64,000 nt of DNA from Dyadobacter arcticus. Lineage in GTDB: Bacteria; Bacteroidota; Bacteroidia; Cytophagales; Spirosomataceae. The stretch is taken from NCBI RefSeq assembly GCF_011762185.1, contig NZ_JAASQJ010000002.1, positions 744,001 to 808,000 of the forward strand, read 5' to 3'. Below the pieces are notes generated by a model that saw only the letters and a list, made by a program, of their open reading frames with translations, was not told where the DNA came from and searched no databases. Each line of letters opens with the position of its first letter. Position 1 is the first letter of the stretch. Shown here in pieces: positions 16,578 through 25,485 of the stretch. A program made the position numbers and the translations under genes.

Positions 16578-19421
16578 GTGCCCAAAAATACGAATATTCA
16601 TTCCGTTCTAATTATCGGTTCAGGTCCAATCATCATCGGTCAGGCATGCGAATTTGACTACGCAGGCTCCCAGGCAGCCCGTTCACTTCGCGAAGAAGGC
16701 ATAGAGGTGGTTCTTATTAATTCAAATCCGGCAACCATTATGACGGATCCGATCAGTGCAGACCACGTTTATTTGTTGCCGTTGGAAAAAAAGTACATCA
16801 TCGAAATATTGGAAAAACACAAAGCAATGGGAAAACCCATTGATGCAGTACTTCCAACGATGGGTGGACAGACGGCCCTGAACCTGGCGATTGATTGCGA
16901 CAAGGCTGGCATTTGGAAAAAATATGGGATTGATATCATTGGTGTTGACATTAAGGCTATTGAAACCACAGAGGACAGGGAGAAATTCCGTCTTAAAATG
17001 CTGGAACTGGGTGTAAATGTTTGTAAAGGACGCACGGCTAGGTCATTTTTAGAAGGGAAGGAAATTGCACAGGAAATTGGTTTTCCGCTCGTGATCCGGC
17101 CTTCATTTACACTTGGTGGAACAGGTGGCGGATTTGTTGAAAAAGAAGAAGATTTTGATAAAGCCCTTAATAATGGTTTACATGCTTCTCCCGTTCACGA
17201 GGTTTTGGTAGAACAAAGCGTAACTGGCTGGAAGGAATATGAGCTCGAATTGCTCCGCGACGGAAAAGGGAATTTCATCATCATCTGCTCCATCGAAAAC
17301 TTCGATCCAATGGGCGTTCACACCGGCGACAGCATTACTGTCGCACCGGCTATGACGCTTCCTGATACGCTTTACCAGCAAATGCGGGACCTGGCTATCA
17401 AAATGATGGACGGAATTGGAAAATTCGCTGGCGGCTGTAATGTGCAATTCTCCGTAAATCCGGCCGACGATAAGATAATTGCAATTGAAATCAATCCACG
17501 CGTTTCCCGTTCTTCTGCGCTTGCATCCAAAGCAACAGGTTACCCGATCGCAAAAATTGCGGCGAAAATGGCCATTGGATATAACCTTGATGAATTAATT
17601 AACCCAATTACCGGAAGTACCTCAGCTTTTTTCGAGCCTTCAATAGACTACGTGATTGTAAAAGTTCCGCGCTGGAATTTTGACAAGTTCAAGGGAGCGG
17701 ATCGTTCGCTGGGATTGCAGATGAAATCTGTTGGTGAGGCGATGGGTATCGGTCGTAATTTTCAGGAGGCATTGCAAAAAGCATGTCAATCGCTTGAAAT
17801 ACGCAGAAACGGGTTGGGCGCCGACGGCCGCGAACTTCGCGATCAGGAAGCGATTAAGTACAGTCTGAAACATCCAAGTTGGGACAGGTTATTCCATATC
17901 TATGATGCGTTCAAGATTGGTTTGTCCTTCAAAACCATTCAGACCCTGACGCAAATTGATTCCTGGTTCTTGCGCCAGATTGAGGAAATGATCGAACTGG
18001 AACATGAGATTGAGAAATTTGATTTGGATGATCTCCCAAGGGAATTGTTACTAACTGCCAAACAAAAAGGCTACGCAGACCGTCAGATCGCACATTTGAT
18101 CAATACCAAGGAAAGCAAAGTTTACGATAAAAGAATTGCGCTTGGTATCAACAGGGTTTACAAATGCGTGGATACTTGTGCTGCCGAGTTCGAGGCAAAA
18201 ACACCTTACTATTATTCTACTTTTAATTCGTCCCAGGAATTTCCTGACAATGAGTCAATTGTAAGCGATCGGAAAAAGGTGGTCGTATTGGGTTCAGGAC
18301 CTAACCGGATCGGACAGGGAATTGAATTTGACTATTCCTGTGTACATGGTGTATTGGCCGCGAAAGAGGCTGGTTATGAAACCATTATGATCAACTGCAA
18401 CCCTGAAACAGTTTCTACTGACCCGGATATTTCTGATAAATTATACTTTGAACCGGTTTTCTGGGAACATGTGTATGACATTATCATGCATGAAAAGCCT
18501 GAGGGTGTAATCGTACAGCTTGGCGGACAAACTGCCTTGAAAATGGCGGAAAAGCTTGACAAATATGGAATTAAAATCATAGGTACCAGCTATCAATCAT
18601 TGGACTGGGCCGAAGACAGAGGCCGCTTCTCCTCGCTTTTGGAGGAATTGGGTATACCTTTTCCGAGATTTGGTACGGTGAGGACTTCCGATGCAGCTGT
18701 CGAACTATCACGTCAACTTGGCTTCCCACTGCTAGTTAGACCAAGTTACGTTTTGGGTGGACAGAGCATGAAGATTGTGATCAACGAGAAAGAAATGGAA
18801 CAACATGTTGTGAAAATCCTTCATGACATTCCTGATAACAATATCTTGCTCGATCACTTCCTGGAAGGAGCATTGGAGGCAGAGGCTGATGCCATTTGTG
18901 ATGGAGAAGAAGCTTACATCATCGGTGTAATGGAGCATATTGAGCCAGCTGGGATCCATTCAGGCGATTCTCACGCAGCTCTTCCGCCATTTGACCTAAC
19001 TGAGGATGAAATTCGTCAGATAGAAGAGCATACGCGCAAGATTGCTTTGGCCATGAATGTGAAAGGCTTGATCAATGTGCAATTCGCGGTTAAAAACGGT
19101 GTGGTATTTGTGATCGAAGCAAATCCAAGGGCTTCGCGGACTGTTCCATTTATTTGTAAAGCGTACCAGGAACCTTACGTAAACTATGCAACCAAGCTCA
19201 TGCTGGGAGATAAGAAGGTGAAGGATTTTACTTTCAACCCTGTTAAAAAGGGTTGGGCGATTAAAATCCCGGTTTTCTCATTTAATAAATTCCCGAATGT
19301 CAATAAGGAACTTGGGCCTGAAATGAAGTCCACGGGAGAAGCCATTTATTTTATTGACGATTTGCAGGACGATTTCTTTCAAAAAATTTACAGCGAAAGA
19401 AATCTTTATTTGAGTAGGTAG
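16578..19421 (+). CDS. carB: Carbamoyl-phosphate synthase large subunit, lacking the C-terminal allosteric domain
   Basis: Makes carbamoyl phosphate from bicarbonate, ammonia (from CarA-bound glutamine) and 2 ATP for arginine and pyrimidine synthesis. The 947 residues contain two tandem ATP-grasp halves: the first with FTLGGTGGGF and NPRVSRSSALASKATGYPIA, the second with YVLGGQSMKIV and NPRASRTVPFICKA, joined by the oligomerisation region (about 400-550). The protein ends at RNLYLSR just after the second half. E. coli CarB has 1073 residues, and its last ~137 form an MGS-like domain binding UMP and ornithine, which is absent here. Shorter CarB proteins are, to my knowledge, common in Bacteroidota. 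Start is GTG 16578. carA is not adjacent. Confidence 0.96.
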   Translation: MPKNTNIHSVLIIGSGPIIIGQACEFDYAGSQAARSLREEGIEVVLINSNPATIMTDPISADHVYLLPLEKKYIIEILEKHKAMGKPIDAVLPTMGGQTALNLAIDCDKAGIWKKYGIDIIGVDIKAIETTEDREKFRLKMLELGVNVCKGRTARSFLEGKEIAQEIGFPLVIRPSFTLGGTGGGFVEKEEDFDKALNNGLHASPVHEVLVEQSVTGWKEYELELLRDGKGNFIIICSIENFDPMGVHTGDSITVAPAMTLPDTLYQQMRDLAIKMMDGIGKFAGGCNVQFSVNPADDKIIAIEINPRVSRSSALASKATGYPIAKIAAKMAIGYNLDELINPITGSTSAFFEPSIDYVIVKVPRWNFDKFKGADRSLGLQMKSVGEAMGIGRNFQEALQKACQSLEIRRNGLGADGRELRDQEAIKYSLKHPSWDRLFHIYDAFKIGLSFKTIQTLTQIDSWFLRQIEEMIELEHEIEKFDLDDLPRELLLTAKQKGYADRQIAHLINTKESKVYDKRIALGINRVYKCVDTCAAEFEAKTPYYYSTFNSSQEFPDNESIVSDRKKVVVLGSGPNRIGQGIEFDYSCVHGVLAAKEAGYETIMINCNPETVSTDPDISDKLYFEPVFWEHVYDIIMHEKPEGVIVQLGGQTALKMAEKLDKYGIKIIGTSYQSLDWAEDRGRFSSLLEELGIPFPRFGTVRTSDAAVELSRQLGFPLLVRPSYVLGGQSMKIVINEKEMEQHVVKILHDIPDNNILLDHFLEGALEAEADAICDGEEAYIIGVMEHIEPAGIHSGDSHAALPPFDLTEDEIRQIEEHTRKIALAMNVKGLINVQFAVKNGVVFVIEANPRASRTVPFICKAYQEPYVNYATKLMLGDKKVKDFTFNPVKKGWAIKIPVFSFNKFPNVNKELGPEMKSTGEAIYFIDDLQDDFFQKIYSERNLYLSR

Positions 19422-19452
19422 GATCTACGGATATTAAGAACCAGCAGGCTAA

Positions 19453-19495
19453 AAACAAACAGCCGACATTCAAAATGTCGGCTGTTTGTTTTATA
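19453..19495 (+). terminator. Strong intrinsic terminator after carB
   Basis: An 18-bp perfect stem (19453-19470 with 19474-19491, inner part GCCGACATT / AATGTCGGC) closes a CAA loop. The A-rich start and T-rich end make it functional in both directions, so it can also end the convergent DUF4834 gene at 19511. Confidence 0.85.
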
Positions 19496-19510
19496 ACTTG
19501 AAAAAATATT

Positions 19511-19765
19511 CTACTTGACTTCCTCGTAATCCACATATTCGCCTCCCCTAAATTGAGAGGACTGATTTGCACCAGGCGGAACATTATCCACTCTTACCCC
19601 CGCCTTCGTCCGTTGCTGCTGCTGCTGTTGTGCGGCGCGAAATTGCTTTTCCTGCTCTTTAATAAGCTGACGTCCTACGAGCAAGTGAAAAATAAATCTT
19701 CTGAAAAATGGAACAAACGCGATCAGAAGCAGAAAAATGAGGATTATATTAAATAACAGTTTCAT
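19511..19765 (-). CDS. DUF4834-type small membrane protein
   Basis: An 84-residue protein with one N-terminal membrane helix (about 3-21), then a basic helical linker and a Gln-rich run of about six residues, ending in GGEYVDYEEVK. The helix plus the GEYVDYEEV tail match DUF4834, a short Bacteroidota family of unknown function. The Gln run is encoded by a CAG/CAA repeat at about 19611-19630, which could vary in length by replication slippage. It lies directly downstream of bshA on the same strand, but 142 bases away. Confidence 0.75.
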   Translation of the reverse strand: MKLLFNIILIFLLLIAFVPFFRRFIFHLLVGRQLIKEQEKQFRAAQQQQQQRTKAGVRVDNVPPGANQSSQFRGGEYVDYEEVK

Positions 19766-19907
19766 ATTTCGAAAGTTTTTTTACTTCACTTAATAACGTA
19801 AACGTAGCCAAAACCACACACGAATATAACGAAAAACATAACGAGTGTGATAATTGGGTAGCGGAAAGGCCCATGGCCATTACAAACGGAAGCCTCAAAT
19901 ATTGTTC

Positions 19908-21047
19908 CTAAATTTCGATAGCCCTGGTGTTTTCCACAACGCGTTCGTAATACGCTTCGTAATGCGGGAGGATTTTGGCGACATCAAATTCCCTGGCGCG
20001 TGCCAGCGCGTTGGTTTTGAATGTTGGCAGATTATCGTCATGCAGAATATAAGCGGCATTTTTAACCATATCGTCCACATCACCTACGTCACTTAAAAAG
20101 CCAGTGATACCATGTAAATTCAACTCCGGCAAACCACCAGCATTGGAGGTAATAAGCGGAACTTCACAAGCCAATGCTTCCAAAGCGGCTAGTCCAAAAC
20201 TTTCCGATTCTGAGGGCATTAAGAACAAATCGGCAACAGAGAGCACCTCTTCAATTGCATCCAGTTTACCCAAAAACCTCACATCCGACAACATATCCAG
20301 ATCCTTACAGAGTCTTTCGATGCGCGCACGATCGGGACCATCGCCAACCAATAACAGCTTGCTCGGTAATAATTTGCGTAATTGTTCAAAAATCATGATC
20401 ACGTCATCGATCCGTTTTACTTTCCTGAAATTGGAAGTATGGACGATAAGCTTTTCGTTATTTGGACAGATGGCCAGTTTGAAATGATCTTTTTTCTGGC
20501 GGTTAAATCGGTCGAGATCAATGAAGTTAGGAATCACCTCAATGTCTTTTGTTACATTAAAATGGCTGTAAGTATCCTTTTTGAGCGATTCGGAAACTGC
20601 TGTAATCCCATCAGACTGATTAATGCTGAATGTCACAACCGGTTCGTAAGAAGCATCCTTACCTACCAAAGTAATATCTGTACCATGCAAAGTTGTAATG
20701 ACAGGAATATTAATGCCTTGCTGAGCCAAAATCTGTTTGGCAAGATAAGCCGAAGATGCATGAGGGATTGCATAATGAACGTGCAGCAAATCGAGGCCAG
20801 CCTGGGTTACTACATGTACCATTTCGCTGGAAAGCGCCGACTCATAAGGCGGATATTGGAACAAGGGATAAGCGGGTATATTTACTTCATGATAATAAAG
20901 ATTCTCATTAAAGAAATCGAGGCGCGGAGGCTGTGAATATGTGATAAAATGAACCTGGTGCCCCACTTTGGCAAGCGCTTTTCCAAGTTCAGTTGCAACT
21001 ACGCCGCTTCCTCCAAATGTGGGATAGCATACGATACCAATTTTCAT
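19908..21047 (-). CDS. bshA: N-acetyl-alpha-D-glucosaminyl L-malate synthase
   Basis: A 379-residue GT4 glycosyltransferase that joins UDP-GlcNAc to L-malate in the first step of bacillithiol, the low-molecular-weight thiol of Firmicutes and Bacteroidota. Visible features are the N-terminal MKIGIVCYPTFGGSGVVATE with the GGSG loop, HVHYAIPHASSAYLAK, TTLHGTDITLVGKD, and the C-terminal donor site SESESFGLAALEALACEVP (the EX7E pattern). ATG 21047 is chosen because the family begins MKIGI; 21 extra residues up to 21110 look non-homologous. The other bacillithiol genes (bshB, bshC) are not in the window. Confidence 0.95.
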   Translation of the reverse strand: MKIGIVCYPTFGGSGVVATELGKALAKVGHQVHFITYSQPPRLDFFNENLYYHEVNIPAYPLFQYPPYESALSSEMVHVVTQAGLDLLHVHYAIPHASSAYLAKQILAQQGINIPVITTLHGTDITLVGKDASYEPVVTFSINQSDGITAVSESLKKDTYSHFNVTKDIEVIPNFIDLDRFNRQKKDHFKLAICPNNEKLIVHTSNFRKVKRIDDVIMIFEQLRKLLPSKLLLVGDGPDRARIERLCKDLDMLSDVRFLGKLDAIEEVLSVADLFLMPSESESFGLAALEALACEVPLITSNAGGLPELNLHGITGFLSDVGDVDDMVKNAAYILHDDNLPTFKTNALARAREFDVAKILPHYEAYYERVVENTRAIEI

Positions 21048-21226
21048 ATTGTTAATAAAATAGTTGAAGATCCGGTCCTCAAATCCGCCCGGATTACAGA
21101 TTTTAAACAACTAACAACAAATGTTTCTTTTTTATCCCACAAATGGATAAAGATGTATTGAATTGTCGTTAATGCTATAAAATGGATAATTTTAGTGCCT
21201 AAACCTTCTTTTCAGCGTTAACCTGC

Positions 21227-22108
21227 ATGAATGTGTCTGCCAGGCCCAAAATCAGATTATGGGATTACATCGCCGGAAGTGTCCGTCTGGTACGAATGAC
21301 CAATCTGGTGATTGTCGTACTGACCCAGTATCTCACACGCATTCTCCTGATTGGGCCCAGGCATGAATGGAAAGCAATTATCGGCAATTTCGATATGTTC
21401 CTGCTTTCGCTTTCGACCGTCTGCATTGCCGCTGCGGGCTACATTATCAACGATTATTTTGATGTCAAAATCGACATTGTCAACAAACCCGAGCGGGTGG
21501 TGGTGGGCCGCTACCTGAAAAGGCGCTGGGCAATGGGAGCGCATCAGGTATTGAATGTGATGGGCGCAGTTTTGGGACTTGTCGTAAGCCCATATATTTT
21601 CCTGGTTAATGTGTGCTCCATTACAATGCTCTGGTTTTATTCGGAGCGTTTTAAGCGGTTGCCTTTCATCGGTAACTTCATTGTTTCACTGCTCACCGGG
21701 TTTTCGCTGCTTATCCTGACCGTTCATTTCCCGGCAAACCGGCACATTGTCTTCATCTACGCAGTCTTCTCTTTCTTTATTTCCCTGATCCGGGAAATTG
21801 TGAAGGACATGGAAGACATAAAGGGTGACGAGGCGCACGGATGTCGAACGCTGCCGATCATTTGGGGAATCCGAAAAACTAAAAATTTCGTTTACTTGGT
21901 CCTCCTATTCTTTGTAATTACACTATTTATCATGGCCCATGCGCTCGATAATGGCGTATTGGTAATCCTATTTTTCCTCCTTCTGGCACCATTGCTCTTT
22001 CTGGGAGTCAGATTATACCAGGCCGATACCCGCCGTGATTTTAGAGAGAGTAGCAATCTCTGCAAGATTATTATGCTGCTCGGATTATTGACAATGATCT
22101 GGGCGTGA
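21227..22108 (+). CDS. UbiA-family prenyltransferase (geranylgeranylglycerol-phosphate geranylgeranyltransferase-like)
   Basis: A 293-residue integral membrane enzyme with about eight to nine helices. The two Asp-rich motifs that bind Mg-diphosphate are present: NDYFDVKID (75-83) and DMEDIKGD (about 194-201). The second motif and the spacing resemble the digeranylgeranylglyceryl-phosphate synthase branch that many Bacteroidota carry, rather than UbiA or MenA proper. The acceptor is therefore uncertain; a membrane lipid or a quinone precursor are both possible. It is divergent from bshA and stands alone. Confidence 0.85.
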   Translation: MNVSARPKIRLWDYIAGSVRLVRMTNLVIVVLTQYLTRILLIGPRHEWKAIIGNFDMFLLSLSTVCIAAAGYIINDYFDVKIDIVNKPERVVVGRYLKRRWAMGAHQVLNVMGAVLGLVVSPYIFLVNVCSITMLWFYSERFKRLPFIGNFIVSLLTGFSLLILTVHFPANRHIVFIYAVFSFFISLIREIVKDMEDIKGDEAHGCRTLPIIWGIRKTKNFVYLVLLFFVITLFIMAHALDNGVLVILFFLLLAPLLFLGVRLYQADTRRDFRESSNLCKIIMLLGLLTMIWA

Positions 22109-22206
22109 ATCCAAATAATCATTTTAACGGTTGAGCAGCATCAAAACTGGATGGAAAAAGTATCTTTACAACCCCAAAAAACTAAATCGCTAATCAACTA
22201 AAAACA

Positions 22207-22902
22207 ATGAAAAAGTTTACATTATGGATCCTGTTATGTCTTTCTGCATTCAGCACACCGTCCGTAGCTCAGGAGTGCATGGGATTTAATCTTAAAGAAG
22301 GCTCCGGTTTTGAAATGAACAATTTTGATGGAAAAGGGAAGCCCTCGGGAAAACTTATTTACAAAATTGCAAAAATCGCCAGCGAGGGTGCCAGTACTGT
22401 TTTCTCCGTCGATATGGAATCCCTTGATACTAAGGGTAAATCCCAGTTGAAAAATAGTTATAAACTGAAATGTACAGGCAATGTGCTGATTATGGATGCC
22501 AGCTCAATGATCAATCAGGAACAGCTTAAGTCATTCCAGAATATGGAGATGAAGTTCACTTATGATAATATCGAATATCCAACCAAATATTCCGTCGGGG
22601 ACAAGTTGAAAGATGCCTCTGTAAAAGGAGAAGGCAAATCGGGACCTATGGGCATTACCTATAATATGCACATCAAAAACCGCACTGTGGCAAGCCAAGA
22701 AAAGCTGACAGTGCCGGCAGGCACTTATGATGCCTACAAAATCAATTCGGATCTGAATATGGAAATGGTGATGGGGTTTCCGGTCAAAATGGAAATGCAA
22801 ACCATTTCATACCGCGCGCCCGGAATTATATGGGACCTCAAAACAGAAACTTACAGAAAAGGTAAATTGATGGCGTATAGTGAATTGAGTAAAATCTATT
22901 GA
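22207..22902 (+). CDS. Exported TapB/DUF3108-like protein
   Basis: A 231-residue protein with a Sec signal ending SVAQ. The mature part is a beta-rich domain with regular amphipathic strands (GKLIYKIAKIASEG, KFTYDNIEYPTKYSVGDKLK, KLTVPAGTYDAYKINSDLNM). The phrase VPAGTYDAYKI near the end is characteristic of DUF3108/TapB-type beta-barrels of the periplasm. The partner and function are unknown. A strong terminator follows it. Confidence 0.7.
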   Translation: MKKFTLWILLCLSAFSTPSVAQECMGFNLKEGSGFEMNNFDGKGKPSGKLIYKIAKIASEGASTVFSVDMESLDTKGKSQLKNSYKLKCTGNVLIMDASSMINQEQLKSFQNMEMKFTYDNIEYPTKYSVGDKLKDASVKGEGKSGPMGITYNMHIKNRTVASQEKLTVPAGTYDAYKINSDLNMEMVMGFPVKMEMQTISYRAPGIIWDLKTETYRKGKLMAYSELSKIY

Positions 22903-22935
22903 TTTTGATAATATTCAATTAACATTTTGACAAAG

Positions 22936-22969
22936 AACGGCTTTCGGTTATTCCCTGAGCCGTTTTTTT
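22936..22969 (+). terminator. Intrinsic terminator after the TapB-like gene
   Basis: Stem AACGGCT (22936-22942) / AGCCGTT (22958-22964) with a 15-base loop, followed directly by a T-run to 22969. It separates the TapB-like gene from purN. Confidence 0.75.
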
Positions 22970-22970
22970 A

Positions 22971-22978
22971 TAGTTTTG
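22971..22978 (+). promoter_or_regulatory. Predicted -7 element for purN
   Basis: TAGTTTTG fits TAnnTTTG, begins just after the preceding terminator and lies 53 bases before the purN ATG. No good -33 TTG is visible. Confidence 0.35.
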
Positions 22979-23031
22979 TAATAGAACTATTACAATTTAT
23001 TCTCATCGATAATAATTTTAACTACACAACC

Positions 23032-23601
23032 ATGAAACGTATTGCCATTTTTGCGTCCGGCTCCGGGACAAATGCTGAAAAAATAAGTGAATACTTTGCA
23101 AAAAGAGAAGATGTAGAAGTTTCCCTGATCTTTACGAATAACCCCATGGCCGGTGTCATCAAAAAGGCCTGCCGCCTGCAGATACCAGTGGTTTTTTTTG
23201 ATAAAAAGACATTTTATCATACGGGCAAAATTCCACAGATCTTGCAGAATGAAGGCATAGACCTCATTATACTAGCTGGCTTTATGTTACTCGTCCCTCC
23301 TATGCTGGTGAACGCATTCCCAAATAAAATGATCAACATCCACCCTGCCCTCCTGCCCAAATACGGCGGAAAAGGTATGTATGGCCACTATATCCATGAA
23401 GCAGTAATCGATGCGGGCGATTTGCAGTCGGGGATATCCATTCATTTTGTTAATGAGCATTATGATGAAGGACATATTATTTTTCAGGCTACCTGCGACA
23501 TAGCTCCAACAGATACAGCCGCAGATCTTGAAAGCAAAATACATATATTGGAACACGAACACTATCCGCGCGTGATCGACGATATCCTTTCCAAGCAGTA
23601 A
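23032..23601 (+). CDS. purN: Phosphoribosylglycinamide formyltransferase
   Basis: A 189-residue enzyme that transfers formyl from 10-formyl-tetrahydrofolate to GAR, the third step of purine synthesis. Visible are the phosphate loop ASGSGTNAEKI, the catalytic NIHPALLPKYGGKGMYG (Asn and His) and the second-site HFVNEHYDEGHIIFQA with its catalytic Asp. ATG 23032 is chosen because the family starts MKRIAIFASG; upstream in-frame codons run through the terminator. The next gene begins 7 bases later, so both are probably cotranscribed. Confidence 0.96.
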   Translation: MKRIAIFASGSGTNAEKISEYFAKREDVEVSLIFTNNPMAGVIKKACRLQIPVVFFDKKTFYHTGKIPQILQNEGIDLIILAGFMLLVPPMLVNAFPNKMINIHPALLPKYGGKGMYGHYIHEAVIDAGDLQSGISIHFVNEHYDEGHIIFQATCDIAPTDTAADLESKIHILEHEHYPRVIDDILSKQ

Positions 23602-23608
23602 CCAGCGT

Positions 23609-24529
23609 ATGCTTTATTTCGTCCTTGCTGTTATTTTTACTGTAATGCTTTACCTGATTATGCGGGCATATCCCCGCTATCAGGTGGACTCATTTCACGC
23701 TGTGGTTTTTAATTATTATTCCTGTGTAATTACCGGACTTATACTTACTCCCGACCTGACAGCATTCAGTGAAGTCCAATGGAATTCAACCGGGACACTT
23801 TTGACATTGGCATTGGGAGCAATGTTCGTGACTGCATTTATGCTGATAGGCTTCACCGCCCAAAAAGTAAGCATTACTGCTACCTCCCTGGCGGGCAATA
23901 TGTCATTGGTTATCCCCGTACTTTTTGGGCTTTTTGTCTTTCGCAATAACAATAAAGAGTTTACGTCGCTGAATTATCTGGGCCTGGTCGTAGCCCTCGC
24001 CGCACTCGCTTTGGGTGCAATTCAAAAAGCAGATAAAGACAAGGAAATAAAACCGGATAGTGCGGTGGAAACAATATCCTCGCCCCTATGGATCTTTCCG
24101 ATCCTGACTTTTTTGGCAGCAGGCACTAATAATACGTTGATCAATTTTTTGTCTGTCAAATATTATCTGCCTGGCCAGACGACGGTTTTTATGATCATTG
24201 CCTGCACGGGAGCCATATTAATCGGGACCACATTATTGCTTTTCAGGATTGTCACAAAAGGCGAAAAGCTTCAATTTCGCAGTGTATTGGGTGGGTTGAT
24301 ATTGGGTGTACCTAACTTCCTGTCTCTCTACTTCCTCTTGTTGGCCCTCGCCTCATTTGGGAATAGTGCCGCATATGTTTTTCCGATCTACAACATTCTC
24401 ACTATGCTTGTGTCCGCCCTGGCAGCCTGGGCAGTTTTCAAAGAGCGGCTGAACAATTATAACAGATTGGGCTTATTAATGGCGATCGTCGCTATCGTTC
24501 TTATATCTTATCAGGAATTGAACCTGTAA
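23609..24529 (+). CDS. DMT-superfamily (EamA-type) permease
   Basis: A 306-residue protein with about ten transmembrane helices arranged as two EamA repeats. The middle loop is charged (KADKDKEIKPDSAVE), and the second repeat ends in the typical AVFKERLNNYNRLGLLMAIVAIVLI. Such permeases export or import small metabolites; the substrate cannot be predicted. It starts 7 bases after purN, which hints at a nucleotide-related or formate-related compound but does not prove it. Confidence 0.85.
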   Translation: MLYFVLAVIFTVMLYLIMRAYPRYQVDSFHAVVFNYYSCVITGLILTPDLTAFSEVQWNSTGTLLTLALGAMFVTAFMLIGFTAQKVSITATSLAGNMSLVIPVLFGLFVFRNNNKEFTSLNYLGLVVALAALALGAIQKADKDKEIKPDSAVETISSPLWIFPILTFLAAGTNNTLINFLSVKYYLPGQTTVFMIIACTGAILIGTTLLLFRIVTKGEKLQFRSVLGGLILGVPNFLSLYFLLLALASFGNSAAYVFPIYNILTMLVSALAAWAVFKERLNNYNRLGLLMAIVAIVLISYQELNL

Positions 24530-24841
24530 ATTTCCAACTATGTAATGTCAGTAGATGGCATTGCATTGGCAAGTGCAGCTGCAACGCTTTTCGTATTTCG
24601 TAAGGGGGCAGGCGTACCCGACCTGCACAAAGGTTTTTAATAACGCAAGCTTTGCATTTGCGGGAGAAAGATGCAGTTGGGTACTAATTTCTACGATTTT
24701 ACGTCAAAATGTTAAAATGTAAATATATAAATATCGCCATCAGGATTGAAAATTGTTGTCACAGGTTAAAATAAGGCCTTTAAGCACTTTTTGGCATATC
24801 TTTTTTGGACGATTGTTATAATTCATTCAAACAGCACATCG
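24530..24841. other. 312-base intergenic region with several inverted repeats
   Basis: No gene fits here. The first half has dense secondary structure: the 10-base palindrome TGCAGCTGCA (24574-24583), a long imperfect stem GTACCCGACCTGCA (24614-24627) with TGCAGTTGGGTAC (24672-24684), and an inner stem CGCAA (24644-24648) with TTGCG (24658-24662). The second half (24690-24800) is AT-rich and likely carries the promoter of the downstream barrel gene. It does not fold as a tRNA and no T-run follows the stems. Confidence 0.45.
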
Positions 24842-25483
24842 ATGAAAAATTGTATTTTATTACTACTTGCCGCAACTTTTTGTATCTCGCAGGCACAAGC
24901 ACAGGAAAATGTTTCCATAGGACCAATTGCTGGAATTTCTATTACTAATTTCCGTGGAGATGTATCCAATACCGACTGGAAAGTTGGGCCGACAATCGGT
25001 GGTTTTTACAATTACAGTTCAGAATCTGGTTTTGGGTTTAGCGGTCAATTGCTCTTTACGCAACTAGGGGCACAGGTTGCAAATAAATCCAATGTTACCC
25101 GACTCAACTACATTCAGGCTCCTTTGCTGGCTACTTTTTTCTTTGGTGAATATGGTGATCGGGTTCGCCCTAAAATCTTCCTGGGACCAAATTTCAACTT
25201 TTTGGTTGGAGCAAGAGATAAAGATGGCAATAACATCAATGGCGATTCCAACAACCGTGTTTTCAATCCGTTCGATCTAGGGTTGACATTTGGAGCTGGT
25301 TTGAATTACCGCTTGCAGGATAAGATATGGCTCAATTTTGATGCTCGCTATGGCTTAGGATTGCTCGACATTACGCAGTCGGACGACTCAAATGTCAAAA
25401 ATAATAACTTTGGGATTAATGTAGGCCTGAGCTTTCCACTAGGCACTTACAACAAAACAACCGGCAGGTTCAGGGCCAGATAA
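24842..25483 (+). CDS. PorT-like outer membrane beta-barrel protein
   Basis: A 213-residue protein with a signal peptide ending QAQAQ (about residue 21). The mature part is an eight-strand-type barrel of the OMP_b-brl_2 (PorT-like) kind: SIGPIAGISITNFRGD at the start, GPTIGGFYNYSSESGFGFSG, LNYIQAPLLATFFFG, and a C-terminal GINVGLSFPLGTY. The phrase LNYIQAPLL is typical of this family. The role is unknown; not every member belongs to type IX secretion. ATG 24842 is preferred over the 24791 start because the signal begins MKNCILLLLA. The DoxX-like gene follows after 2 bases. Confidence 0.82.
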   Translation: MKNCILLLLAATFCISQAQAQENVSIGPIAGISITNFRGDVSNTDWKVGPTIGGFYNYSSESGFGFSGQLLFTQLGAQVANKSNVTRLNYIQAPLLATFFFGEYGDRVRPKIFLGPNFNFLVGARDKDGNNINGDSNNRVFNPFDLGLTFGAGLNYRLQDKIWLNFDARYGLGLLDITQSDDSNVKNNNFGINVGLSFPLGTYNKTTGRFRAR

Positions 25484-25485
25484 AT

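Noticed and set aside
20382-20936. Open frame of 184 codons on the plus strand
   Set aside because: It lies fully antisense to bshA, has an unlikely Cys-, Ile- and Met-rich composition and matches no family.
24530-24841. tRNA or riboswitch in the structured intergenic region
   Set aside because: No cloverleaf, no conserved T-loop, and no recognised aptamer core; only unclassified inverted repeats.
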